A stretch of DNA of 64,000 bases from Acetobacteraceae bacterium. Lineage in GTDB: Bacteria; Pseudomonadota; Alphaproteobacteria; Acetobacterales; Acetobacteraceae. The stretch lies in the NCBI GenBank assembly GCA_027482245.1, contig JAIXWG010000034.1:105289-169288 (forward strand), written 5' to 3'. The notes below the pieces were generated by a model. The model ran no database searches and was not told the DNA's origin. It saw nothing but the letters and a program-made list of their open reading frames with translations. Below are positions 8,643 to 16,777 of the stretch, one piece after another (position 1 is the first letter of the stretch; each line of letters begins with the position of its first letter). The position numbers and the translations under genes were made by a program.

Positions 8643-9139
8643 CGGAGGCGAGGCAGGCGGCCTTGGCTGTCGCGCCTCCGTGCCACACGGTCTTTCCCGA
8701 AGGCTGCCGCAAAGCACGCCCAGGTTGATCAACGAACCGTGTCTTTGGCCCGGCCAACCGCCCCGGAACGGTGTAGATACCCTGAACGACGACGGAAGCG
8801 GCAGTTGGCGGTTTCGCCGACTGCGACGACCGTCAGGCGGCCGGTGATCCGGCCGCGTCGCCGCGCCACGACGATGGGCGGCTGAACACAGGACCGCGCG
8901 CCCTCTCTCGATGAAGGGCGTGACGAACACGTCCGGCGCGCCTGGCGCGCCGGGCACCGCATCCGTGGTCGCGCCGTGCACGGCACCGCCCGCGGTCTGC
9001 GCATCACCGCATGGTGCCGCTTCCCGGCACGACCTGGTTCCGGACACCCGGATCCGGGACGCCTGCAGCGCGCCCGCCTCCCGGCTGGCGCGATCACGCC
9101 GCCACGATCCGATGATTTCATGCAAGGGACCTTCATGCC
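8643..9139. other. Intergenic stretch without a recognisable gene
   Basis: About 500 bp between methylglyoxal synthase and the GH16 gene. Open frames exist on both strands but none has family-like sequence or a sensible start. An imperfect AAGGGA precedes the GH16 start. I see no RNA gene here. Confidence 0.5.
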
Positions 9140-9952
9140 ATGGCCGCAAACGACGCACTCCACATCACCTTCGACGACGGCTTCGGCTCCATCGGCAACG
9201 TATGGAACGTGGACGCCTCGGTCAGGGGCGAGGTGACGCTTTCCGGCAACTCCGCGATGATGGAATGGGCGACGGGGCGGGATGCCGGGCACGGCTACGG
9301 CACCTACACCGTCAATGCGAAGGCCGAGGGCAGCCAGCCCGGCCCCGGCATCATCTTCTGGCCCGGCGACAACCAGTGGCCCGGGCAGGAGATCGACCTT
9401 CTCGAGATCACGCCGGACGGCTCCGGCCGCCAATACGGCACGGTGCACTGGAATGACGGCGGCCACGACGCCTATCAGGCCATCGTCTATGACGGCGTCC
9501 AGGGCGGGACCTTCCACGACTACACCATGGTCTGGGAAGCCAACCGCATCACCTTCAAGGTGGACGGCGTCGAGAAGGCCGTCTTCACCGACAACGTCCC
9601 GGCCGACTTCGCTCATGGCGGCATGAACAACACCATCGGGTTCCTGAACAACAACCCGAATACCTCCCTCACGGTCCGTGACGTGACCTTCACGCCGCAG
9701 GGCGGCACGGCGCCGGCCCAGGCGGCCGCGCCCGTCGTGGAACAGGCGCCCCATGCCGCCGCCGTGGTGACGGCCGCGGAGCCGGCCTGGGACGACCACG
9801 CCTACCAGGCCCCCGAGGCGCAGCCGGCCTGGGAGGGTGAGTGGCAGGGCGACGCGCGTTTCCAGCCCGGCGCGGACGGCGTCATCGACTGGGACGCGCT
9901 CGCGGCGAAGGTGACGGCGAACTACGAGGCCACCGGCAGCTGGTTCGTCTGA
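9140..9952 (+). CDS. GH16-family beta-glucanase-like protein with C-terminal extension
   Basis: A 270-residue protein with a GH16 (laminarinase/licheninase superfamily) domain at about residues 5-195. The catalytic signature E84-I-D86-L-L-E89 (ExDxxE: nucleophile, helper Asp, acid/base) is intact. There is no N-terminal signal peptide. After an Ala/Pro/Glu-rich linker (about 196-240) the protein ends in a small module with DGVIDWDALAAKV and a hydrophobic terminus ATGSWFV. A signal-less secreted glucanase with this sort of tail would fit type I secretion, which is inference. It may trim self-made exopolysaccharide. Confidence 0.85.
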   Translation: MAANDALHITFDDGFGSIGNVWNVDASVRGEVTLSGNSAMMEWATGRDAGHGYGTYTVNAKAEGSQPGPGIIFWPGDNQWPGQEIDLLEITPDGSGRQYGTVHWNDGGHDAYQAIVYDGVQGGTFHDYTMVWEANRITFKVDGVEKAVFTDNVPADFAHGGMNNTIGFLNNNPNTSLTVRDVTFTPQGGTAPAQAAAPVVEQAPHAAAVVTAAEPAWDDHAYQAPEAQPAWEGEWQGDARFQPGADGVIDWDALAAKVTANYEATGSWFV

Positions 9953-10024
9953 TACCAGGGATCGACGGCGGCACGGTGACCGTGCCGGCCATCGTTCCAT
10001 CGCGCTGTTGGCACGACAGCGACC

Positions 10025-10053
10025 GGCAGCGGCATCCTCGGGATGCCGCTGCC
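10025..10053. terminator. Perfect 13-bp stem-loop between convergent genes
   Basis: GGCAGCGGCATCC and its exact reverse complement are separated by a 3-base loop (TCG). The hairpin lies between the end of the GH16 gene (9952) and the end of the convergent MBL-fold gene (10097). No strong T-run follows on either strand. The position fits a bidirectional terminator. Confidence 0.7.
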
Positions 10054-10096
10054 ATGGCGCGCTGCGCATCCATAAGCGTGGATCACGCCTGCCCCG

Positions 10097-10984
10097 TCAG
10101 CCCCACTGCATCTCGCCGGTCGCGACCTTGGCGCCGATCTGCAGCGCGATGGGCAGGCCGGCATCCGGGTAGCGCGCCTGCATCGCCGCGATCAGCGCCG
10201 CGCTGCCAGGGGCCTTCGCGAGTTCCTGCTCGAAGGCCAGCAGGTAGTCGCGGGTGAAGGCGATGGCGGCGGCATCCGTCGCCGCGCCTGGCGCCATGTG
10301 GCCGGCGACGACGATGCGCGGGCTGCGGGCTGCCATCGCGTCCAGCGTGCGGATCCAGGCTGCGCGCAGCGCCGGTGTTGCGGTATCCGCGGTCCAGACA
10401 TGCAGGCCCGCGAAGACCATCACGCCGCCGAAGACCGCCTGCAGCGACGGCACCCAGAGGTAGCGCCGGTTGGGCAGCCCCTCCGCCGCCACGATCTCGA
10501 TCGCCGCCCCATCCACCGTCAGCGCCGTCGCCTCGGAGGGTGCCGGGATCACCACATCGGCCAGGCTCGCCGGGCCATTGTCGCGGAGCTGCGGTCCCCA
10601 GACCTCGAGCTTCTTCGCGACATTGCCCTGGATGGCCGCGACCGTCTCCGGTGCCGCGATGATGCGTGCCTCGGGGAAGGCCGCGCGGACGGGGCCGAGG
10701 CCGAAGTAGAAGTCGGGGTCGCTCTGGCTCACATAAACCGTCGTCAGCCGCTTGCCGGTCGCACGGATCGCCTCCGCCAGGGCGCGGCCATCGGACAGCG
10801 TGAAGCCGCCATCGATCAGCACGGCCTCGGTCGTGCCGGTCAGCAACACGGGCGCGCGCAGGAAGCCGGCCTCGTTGGCGGGGAAGTGGCGCCAGGCCGG
10901 CGCGGCCTGCGCCGCGGCGGGGGTGATCGCGGCCAGCGTGCCGGCCGCGGCGATGGTCTGCATGGCCTGTCTCCGGGTGATCAT
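10097..10984 (-). CDS. Secreted MBL-fold protein with degenerate metal-binding motif
   Basis: A 295-residue protein of the metallo-beta-lactamase fold with a Tat-like signal (MITRRQAMQTIAAAGTLAAI, cleavage near AAAQA). Strand/loop landmarks such as VLLTGTTEAVLIDGGFTL and VVAGHMAPG are present. The hallmark HxHxDH is replaced by Q87-S-D89-P-D91-F92, keeping one Asp and the downstream glycine, so the canonical zinc site is probably lost or altered. It could be a non-catalytic or differently metallated hydrolase. It is convergent with the GH16 gene and about 60 bp downstream of the DsbA-like gene on the same strand. Confidence 0.78.
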   Translation of the reverse strand: MITRRQAMQTIAAAGTLAAITPAAAQAAPAWRHFPANEAGFLRAPVLLTGTTEAVLIDGGFTLSDGRALAEAIRATGKRLTTVYVSQSDPDFYFGLGPVRAAFPEARIIAAPETVAAIQGNVAKKLEVWGPQLRDNGPASLADVVIPAPSEATALTVDGAAIEIVAAEGLPNRRYLWVPSLQAVFGGVMVFAGLHVWTADTATPALRAAWIRTLDAMAARSPRIVVAGHMAPGAATDAAAIAFTRDYLLAFEQELAKAPGSAALIAAMQARYPDAGLPIALQIGAKVATGEMQWG

Positions 10985-11044
10985 GGGTCGATCCTTCTGG
11001 GGCGGCGGCGAGGATCGCCGCCGGGGTTGATGAAGCGGGCGTGG

Positions 11045-11683
11045 TCAGGATCCGTGGATCTGCGCCGCCAGGGCTTCCGGCGCGCCGAACAGCGCGGCGG
11101 AAGGGATGGGGCGGCGATCCGGGCCCACCAGCAGCGTCGGCACGCCGCGCGCGCCGCTCTCGGCCATCAGGCGCTGCGCCGCGGCCACGCGGTCCTCCAG
11201 CGCGCGCAGCAGGTCGTCATCGGGTGACGCGATGCGCGCCGCGGCCGCGGGAAGGCCGATCTCCGCCAGCACGCCGGCCAGCACGCCGATATCCGTGATG
11301 TCGCGGCCATCGACGAAGCGGGCGCGCTGGATGGCGTGCAGCACCGCCATCGCCCGCGCCGGCGCTTCCAGCCCGGCCGCGACCAGGGCCAGCGTCGCCG
11401 GGCCGCTGTCGAAGGATCGCCCGGGTGTGGCCAGCACGCCCTGCCGATAGGCCTCGGTGAAGGGCTGCCCGGTCAGGCGTGCGATGCGCTGGTCGTTCGA
11501 CCACGCATAGGCCGCGAAGGCGTCATCCATCGGGCGGGCGCCTTCCCCGGCGAAGAGCCCGGTGGGCATCACGCCCAGCGCAACACCCGGGTCGCCGGCC
11601 AGGCGCTCCAGCGCCGGCGCGGCGCCGTAGCACCATCCGCAGAGCGGATCGACGAGGGCGGTGAGGACAATCCGATCGGTCAT
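11045..11683 (-). CDS. DsbA-family thioredoxin-fold protein (FrnE/DsbA-like, cytoplasmic)
   Basis: A 212-residue DsbA-superfamily protein with the active-site motif C15-G-W-C18 immediately after the first strand (TALVDPLCGWCYGAAP) and a cis-Pro region VPTLLVGPD near the C-terminus. No signal peptide is present, so it is likely a cytoplasmic oxidoreductase or isomerase like FrnE. The chosen ATG at 11683 follows AGGAG by seven bases; the frame is open upstream to 11773. It is divergent from a LysR regulator. Confidence 0.85.
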   Translation of the reverse strand: MTDRIVLTALVDPLCGWCYGAAPALERLAGDPGVALGVMPTGLFAGEGARPMDDAFAAYAWSNDQRIARLTGQPFTEAYRQGVLATPGRSFDSGPATLALVAAGLEAPARAMAVLHAIQRARFVDGRDITDIGVLAGVLAEIGLPAAAARIASPDDDLLRALEDRVAAAQRLMAESGARGVPTLLVGPDRRPIPSAALFGAPEALAAQIHGS

Positions 11684-11772
11684 CATGCATCTCCTGGCGG
11701 CGGACAGATGCATCAGGGAGATCGGAACCGGTAGACCAACGATCAGGACAGATTGTATGTCTGTGGCATCCA
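11684..11772. promoter_or_regulatory. Divergent DsbA/LysR promoter region with dyad
   Basis: The 89-bp gap between the DsbA-like gene and the divergent LysR gene contains ACAGA-N7-TCTGT at 11748-11764, a 17-bp dyad of the kind bound by LysR proteins. It ends nine bases before the LysR ATG, which would fit autorepression. Function is inferred. Confidence 0.4.
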
Positions 11773-12675
11773 ATGCTCGATGCCCGGAACCTCAACCGCC
11801 TCGCCTATTTCGCCGCCGTCGTGGATGCGGGGTCCTTCACCGCGGCGGCGCAGCGGCTGGGCATCACCAAGGCCGTCGTCAGCCAGCAGGTCGCGCGGCT
11901 CGAACGCGAAGTCGGCACCACCCTGCTGGTCCGGACGACGCGCCGCGTGGCGCCGACCGAGGCCGGCCGGGCCTTCCATGCGCGCTGCACGCTGATCCTG
12001 CGGGAGGCTGAGGATGCCTTCGACGAGCTCGGCCAGGTAGCGACGGAACCCACCGGCCTGCTGCGGCTGACCGCGCCCTACGACTACGGGACGGCGATGG
12101 TCGTGCCGGCGGTGACCGAATTCACCCGTCGCCATCCCGGCTGCACCGCGGAGATCCTGCTCAGTGACCGGCGCCTCGATCTCGCGGGCGGGCAGCTCGA
12201 CCTTGCCATCCGCGTGGGCTGGGTGACGGAGCCCGGCCTGCAGGCCCGGCGCATCGGCGGCTTCCGCCAGTTGCTGGTCGCCGGTGCCGCGCATGCGGAC
12301 GCTGCCGCGATGGAGGACCCGGCGGAGGTCGCGCGGCTGCCCTTCGTGGCGCTCACGGCGCTGCGCGATCCGCTGGCCTGGCAGTTGACGCGCGGCGAGC
12401 TGGAGCGCCGGGCGATCCGGTTCGCCGCCACGATCGTGACGGACACATCGCCCGCGGTCCTTGCCGCCGTCATGGCCGGCGCCGGGCTCGGCGTGCTGCC
12501 GGACTTCCTCGTCGCACCGCTGATCGCCGAAGGTCGCCTGCACCACGTCCTGCCGCAGTGGAGCCTGCCTTCCGGCGGCATCCATGCGGTATTCCCGGCG
12601 CAGCGCTACCGTCCCGCGCGCGTCCGGGCCTTCGTCGAGCTGCTGGCGCGTGCTGAACGGGCGAGGTCAGGCTGA
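11773..12675 (+). CDS. LysR-family transcriptional regulator (CrgA/DsdC-like group)
   Basis: A 300-residue LysR regulator. The HTH at about residues 8-60 includes GSFTAAAQRLGITKAVVSQQ and the effector domain starts near LLRLTAPYDYGTAMVVP, ending with VLPQWSLPSGGIHAVFP, typical of the large CrgA-like subgroup. It is divergent from the DsbA-like gene, its probable target, and is the last complete gene before the tRNA fragment that marks the island edge. Confidence 0.9.
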   Translation: MLDARNLNRLAYFAAVVDAGSFTAAAQRLGITKAVVSQQVARLEREVGTTLLVRTTRRVAPTEAGRAFHARCTLILREAEDAFDELGQVATEPTGLLRLTAPYDYGTAMVVPAVTEFTRRHPGCTAEILLSDRRLDLAGGQLDLAIRVGWVTEPGLQARRIGGFRQLLVAGAAHADAAAMEDPAEVARLPFVALTALRDPLAWQLTRGELERRAIRFAATIVTDTSPAVLAAVMAGAGLGVLPDFLVAPLIAEGRLHHVLPQWSLPSGGIHAVFPAQRYRPARVRAFVELLARAERARSG

Positions 12676-12732
12676 CACCGCCCAAGCCGGCCTTGGCGCG
12701 GTGGCGGCAATCAGCTGGAAGCGTGGGGGAAT

Positions 12733-12778
12733 TGGCGGACCCGATACGATTCGAACGTACGATCTTTGCCTTCGGAGG
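12733..12778 (-). other. 3' fragment of a tRNA-Arg(CCG) gene, likely attachment-site scar
   Basis: On the reverse strand the sequence from CCTCCGAAGG through the T-arm (GTACG-TTCGAAT-CGTAT, five pairs) to CGGGTCC-G-CCA is the 3' half of a tRNA-Arg with anticodon CCG. The other side of the anticodon stem, the D-arm and the expected 5' acceptor strand (GGACCCG) are absent from the adjoining sequence. Fragments starting at the anticodon loop are typical att sites left by integrases that target tRNA 3' ends. The orientation places chromosome at lower coordinates and the inserted element at higher coordinates. No integrase gene was seen in the window. Confidence 0.75.
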
Positions 12779-13199
12779 CTGACGATTGCCACGACGTCGT
12801 CAGGGACAACAGCAGCATGAGCAGGGCTCTGAGGGCTCCTGCTGGTCGTTCAAGTCGGAACGAACGCCCTTGTAGCGGGATGTTGGCGGGACGTGGTTTG
12901 CGTTCCCGCCCATCTACCTTACGCCCCAACTTCCTGCTCGGCTCCATGTTGAGGCTCCCTTATCGCCTCCGACTTCAGTCGCTTGCGGAGGCCGGCCATC
13001 CATCGGCTTGGCACCTTTGCCAAGTCGAGGGATGGCGGCGGCCGCACCGACAGTCCAGCCCCCGTCCCACCACATCCAGCGAGAAGCCTTAAAGACAGGA
13101 TCTTTCTCTGGGCGGCGCCGCACGCGTGATCAGCTTTGCCTGCCAAACTTAGCCGCTCGGCAGGCGGTCTTGCTCAGTCCGTGGATCAGCATGTCACTA
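12779..13199. other. Stretch without a recognisable gene next to the tRNA scar
   Basis: About 420 bp between the tRNA fragment and the ISL3-type element. Short open frames on both strands show no family resemblance. An integrase would be expected here beside a tRNA attachment site, but none is visible. Confidence 0.5.
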
Positions 13200-14852
13200 G
13201 GGCTCTGTCGCAGTTCTCGTGCTGACGGGAGTTCATGCTGGGACGATCAACCTGGCGCGCAGCAGATCAGTTTTCCCACGTGCATACATCTGGCGCCTGA
13301 CGAGCTTGAGCCTGGTGACGCTGCCTTCGGTCGTGCCATTGGACCAGGGCTCGGTGAGCGCAGCTTTGACCGCTGCCACGTCGTTGGCGATGCCACGGCC
13401 GAAGGAGGCCGGCAGGCCGCCGGTTGTGTCAGTGATCAACGCCGGCAACGCTTCGGGCGTGCGGGCGCGGGCAAATGGTGAAAGCGCTCGACCAGGTCTC
13501 GGGCCGCAACAAGGGCGGCCACCGAAGCCTCGACCGCCGCGACCATCACAGCGTCGGCGCGGGCCAGCAGGTCGCGGCCGGCCAGCATCGCTCGCGCGAT
13601 TGTCCTGGTCGCCGGCACCCGCCCCGAGGCGCCGCCATCGGTCTGCTCGCTGCGCCGGCGCCGCGTTGCCCATTCAGTGGTGGCCCGCAGGCAGCTGCAG
13701 AAGCCCTCCCCGTGCAGCCGCCGCCAGATCTCGGTGGCGTTGTGGCACTCGGCGTCCCACGTGGCCTCGAGCCGCGGCAGCCAGGGCGCTAGAGTGCTCG
13801 TGCGGCTTAGGAACACCTCGTCCTCGCGTTAGCGTAGCACGGCCCGTACCAGCTTTCTGCTGCGGCCAGTGCGGCGGGCGATTTCCTTGGGGCGTGCCGG
13901 CAGCCGCCATGGTCCGGATCGCCTCGTTTGCCTCCCGGCGCCGCAGGTAGCCCTCGTACTGCAGGCGCTCGGCCGCGCTGAGCAGGTCCGGCTTGAGCGC
14001 CCCGCGGCTGAGGGCGCGCTTGATAGGTCACGGCGCGCTCCGCACTGCCTCCAGGAAGGCCGCACTGGCGTTGTCCATCAGATGCCACCGGTCGGCGACC
14101 TGAACCGCCCCCGGCGAGGCGTCGCCGACGGCGCTAGCGAAGCCGCCAGCGCGGTCGCGGGCGACAACGCCGATCTCAGGATGCGCGCGCAGCCAGGCCT
14201 TGACCGTGTTCGTGTCGCGGTCGGGCAGCAGGTCGGCGATGCGACGCCTTTCCAGATCGCACAGAATGGTCCCGTAGCGCTGGCGGCGTCGCCACGCCCA
14301 TTCGTCAATGCCGAGGGCACGTATGGGGCCAGCCGCTTTCGGCGCCTGACGACGGACGACGCGCAGCAGCGTGTCCTTGCCGACTGGCAGCATCAGCCGC
14401 TGCGCCAGGCCTGCGGCAGGGCGGCCGCCGAGTGCCACGCCGAGATGCCCGACGAGGCCGTCCAGGCGGGCGGTGCGCCGTCCGGATCGCCGCGCGACCT
14501 CGGTCGGCAGCGGCTCGGCGAAGGTCTGCCGCGGGCAGCCAGCCGCCAGACACCGAAGGCGGCGCAGTTGCAGGAGCAGTTCAACGGCACGCCCGTGCGA
14601 GGGCAGGTCGAGCAGCCGCCGCTCATAACGGCTGTGCAGCCGGTTGGTCGGCCCGCCGCAGGCCGGACAAGGACGCGGCGCCTCCGGCGCATGGACGGGA
14701 ATGATGACGCGATCTGCCACGGGCTCGATGGCATCCACGACGAGACCTGGCGGCAGCAGAGGCCGTAGGTCCAGTAGGCGCATGGATGCCGCTCCCTCCA
14801 CGAAAGGAAGCACCATCAACGTTCAACCAGCACGGAAAGTGCGACAGAGCCC
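13200..14852 (-). mobile_element. ISL3-family insertion sequence, decayed
   Basis: The element is bounded by imperfect terminal inverted repeats, GGGCTCTGTCGCA at 13200 and its complement ending at 14852, with CGTGCTG also shared inside each end. No clear target duplication is seen (tgtcacta against cgtttccg). Its transposase on the reverse strand is split over at least three frames. The size of about 1.65 kb suits ISL3. Confidence 0.8.
13233..14819 (-). pseudogene. ISL3-family transposase, frameshifted
   Basis: The N-terminal part (14819 to about 14028) carries the zinc-ribbon CPACGGPTNRLHSRY, LDLPSHGRAVELLL and the catalytic-domain segments LGIDEWAWRRRQRYGTILCD and DRWHLMDNASAAFLE, all typical of ISL3 transposases. 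The middle continues in other frames at 14088-13807 and 13816-13436. The C-terminal part, with EPWSNGTTEGSVTRLKLVRR and QMYARGKTDLLRARL, is in yet another frame (about 13430-13233). At least two frameshifts break it, so it is inactive unless a copy elsewhere acts in trans. Confidence 0.85.
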
Positions 14853-14894
14853 CGTTTCCGCGCCGATTAACACAAGCGCTTCAAGGTCTATCCA

Positions 14895-15525
14895 TTGGCT
14901 TCTTCCACCCGACATCGCCGAGGTCAGACGGAGCAGGGTAAAATCCACCTCTTCATTGCCATCGACCGCCCATCGAAGTTCGCTTTCGCCCAATTGCACG
15001 AGCGCGCCATCACACGAGCGCGCCATCACACGAGCACGCCACCACGCGCATCGCCGCCGAGTTCCTTCCGGCATTACTGCAGGCTGTACCCTACCGTGTG
15101 AACAATGCCTTCCCCAACTACGGTCTGCACATCACCACGCCAGGCAATGAGGCGTGAGTTGCCAGCCTCACCCGGGAGACGATCAGCCGAGGCGAGCCTT
15201 TCCGTGCCCATTCCTTCGACCTTGCCTGTGCGCAGAACCGCATCAAGCACTGCCTAACCAAGCCGTTCCATCCGTGAACGAACGGCCAGGTCGAGAGGAT
15301 GAACAGGACGCTCAAGGAAGCCACAGTTCACCGCAACAACTACGTCAGCCACGACGAGTTGCGCAGTCATCTCGCCCTGTGCCTCGACGCCTACAACTAC
15401 GCGAGGCGCCTCATAACCCTGAAGGGGTTAACCCCTACGGGCTCATCTGCCGGCCCTGGGCCGCAGAGCCCTACAGGTTCTCCACAAATCCGCATTGCCA
15501 AATGCCGGGACCAGATATCTAGGCG
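14895..15525 (+). pseudogene. IS481-family transposase remnant
   Basis: Broken frames on the forward strand resemble IS481 transposase: a segment like FHIDIAEVRTE...KIHLFIAIDRPSKFAFAQLHE near 14900-15000, then NNAFPNYGLHITTPGNEA, a region equivalent to CAQNRIKHCLTKPFHP, and finally MNRTLKEATVHRNNYVSHDE and LCLDAYNYARRLITLKGLTP at about 15299-15432. In-frame stops and frame changes separate these pieces. A short tandem duplication (unit about ACACGAGCGCGCCATC, near 15000-15040) is inside it. It abuts the ISL3 right end. Confidence 0.78.
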
Positions 15526-15553
15526 TTATTCCCTATCAACCGGGCGGGCCGCC

Positions 15554-16777
15554 TTACCCGCCGTAGAGCGCGATAAACTCACCCAGGCGCCCTGCGAGTT
15601 CGCCTGCCATGTCGCGGCGACGCATCGCGTCGAAGCGGGGAATGGCGAAGGCCATCGTCTCCGCCAGGGCCCTCGGATCGCCTGCGGCGAAGGTGAAGCC
15701 GTCCAGACCGCCGCGCACCTTCTCCGCCATGCCGCCAATATCGGAGACGATCAGCGGCCTGCCGATGGTCAGGGCCTCCTGTATCACCAACGGCGAGTTC
15801 TCCCACCAGATCGAGGGCATGACGATCCAGTCCACATCGCTCATCAGCCGCACCAGGTCATCGCGACCGTAGCGTCCGGTCCAGCGCACGGCTGGCGCTT
15901 GCTGACGCATCGCCGTCTCAAACCAGAGTTCGAAGTCGCGAGGCATATAGCCGGGCACGCCGTGCAACGTGAGCGTCGCATCCTCGCAGCCCAGGGTGCC
16001 GCGGAGGATCGAGAAGGCCTCGACCAGCGTCCTCACCCCCTTGAAGACGCCGATGCTGCCGAAGAAGCCGAAGGCAGCGCGCCGCGCACCGGCCGCCAGA
16101 GGACGTGGCGGCACGCGTTGCAGCAGCGGCACATAGTTCTCTATCATCACGATGTGGCCCGCCGGGACGCCCCATTCGATGTAGCGTTGGCGCAGGAACT
16201 CGCTGGGCGCGACCAGCATGTCGGCCTTTAACAGATTGGCCAAGACGTAGCGGCGGCGCGCTGCGAATTCGTCCGGCGTGCGCTGAGGGTAGCAGGCCGC
16301 GCAGGCCTCGGGACTACTGCTACTGCATAGCTGCAGACTGCCTGTCTTCACCATCTGGCCGTTATTGGCGCAGATGGCAAGAAACTCGTGTAGCGTAACG
16401 ATCAAGCGTGCGCGTGGCAATATGCGACGCACCAGCGCCATCGCTTCGATGCCGCTACGAATATAGTGGTGCATGTGGACCACATCGGGCTGCTCGATGC
16501 GCAACAGCTCCGCAAATGCATCCAAGGCGCCGAGGTTCTGTTGCGAGAGAAGGAATACATCCATCTCTCCAGTCGGAAGCTCCCACTCATGCGCGCTCGC
16601 GCCCCAAGGAGCCAGCCGCTCACCCATCAGGCGGGGCAGAACGCGGGGCGCAGCGAATTGCGCTGTCCAGCCGGGCGCGGCACGCATCGCGCGAAACAGC
16701 TCAAAGGCGGCGAGTTCCGCTCCGGTCGGGCTCTCGTCGGGATGTCCATGCGCTACAACAAGAACCTTGCGGGTCAT
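15554..16777 (-). CDS. Glycosyltransferase family 4-like (GT-B fold)
   Basis: A 407-residue GT-B glycosyltransferase. The N-terminal domain contains VLVVAHGHPDESPTGAELAA and DVVHMHHYIRSGIEA, typical of the acceptor-binding Rossmann half. The C-terminal domain contains FFGSIGVFKGVRTLVEAF, then SDVDWIVMPSIWWENSPLVI with the glutamate region of the EX7E motif (ENSPLVIQEAL), and DPRALAETM. A cysteine-rich insert (about 155-170) is present. The ATG at 16777 overlaps the stop of the upstream GT2 gene (ATGA). Probably transfers a sugar in surface-polysaccharide assembly; donor and acceptor unknown. Confidence 0.88.
   Translation of the reverse strand: MTRKVLVVAHGHPDESPTGAELAAFELFRAMRAAPGWTAQFAAPRVLPRLMGERLAPWGASAHEWELPTGEMDVFLLSQQNLGALDAFAELLRIEQPDVVHMHHYIRSGIEAMALVRRILPRARLIVTLHEFLAICANNGQMVKTGSLQLCSSSSPEACAACYPQRTPDEFAARRRYVLANLLKADMLVAPSEFLRQRYIEWGVPAGHIVMIENYVPLLQRVPPRPLAAGARRAAFGFFGSIGVFKGVRTLVEAFSILRGTLGCEDATLTLHGVPGYMPRDFELWFETAMRQQAPAVRWTGRYGRDDLVRLMSDVDWIVMPSIWWENSPLVIQEALTIGRPLIVSDIGGMAEKVRGGLDGFTFAAGDPRALAETMAFAIPRFDAMRRRDMAGELAGRLGEFIALYGG

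Noticed and set aside
7746..9158. 470-codon reverse frame over methylglyoxal synthase
   Set aside because: Covers a gene with conserved catalytic motifs on the forward strand; composition is shadow-like.
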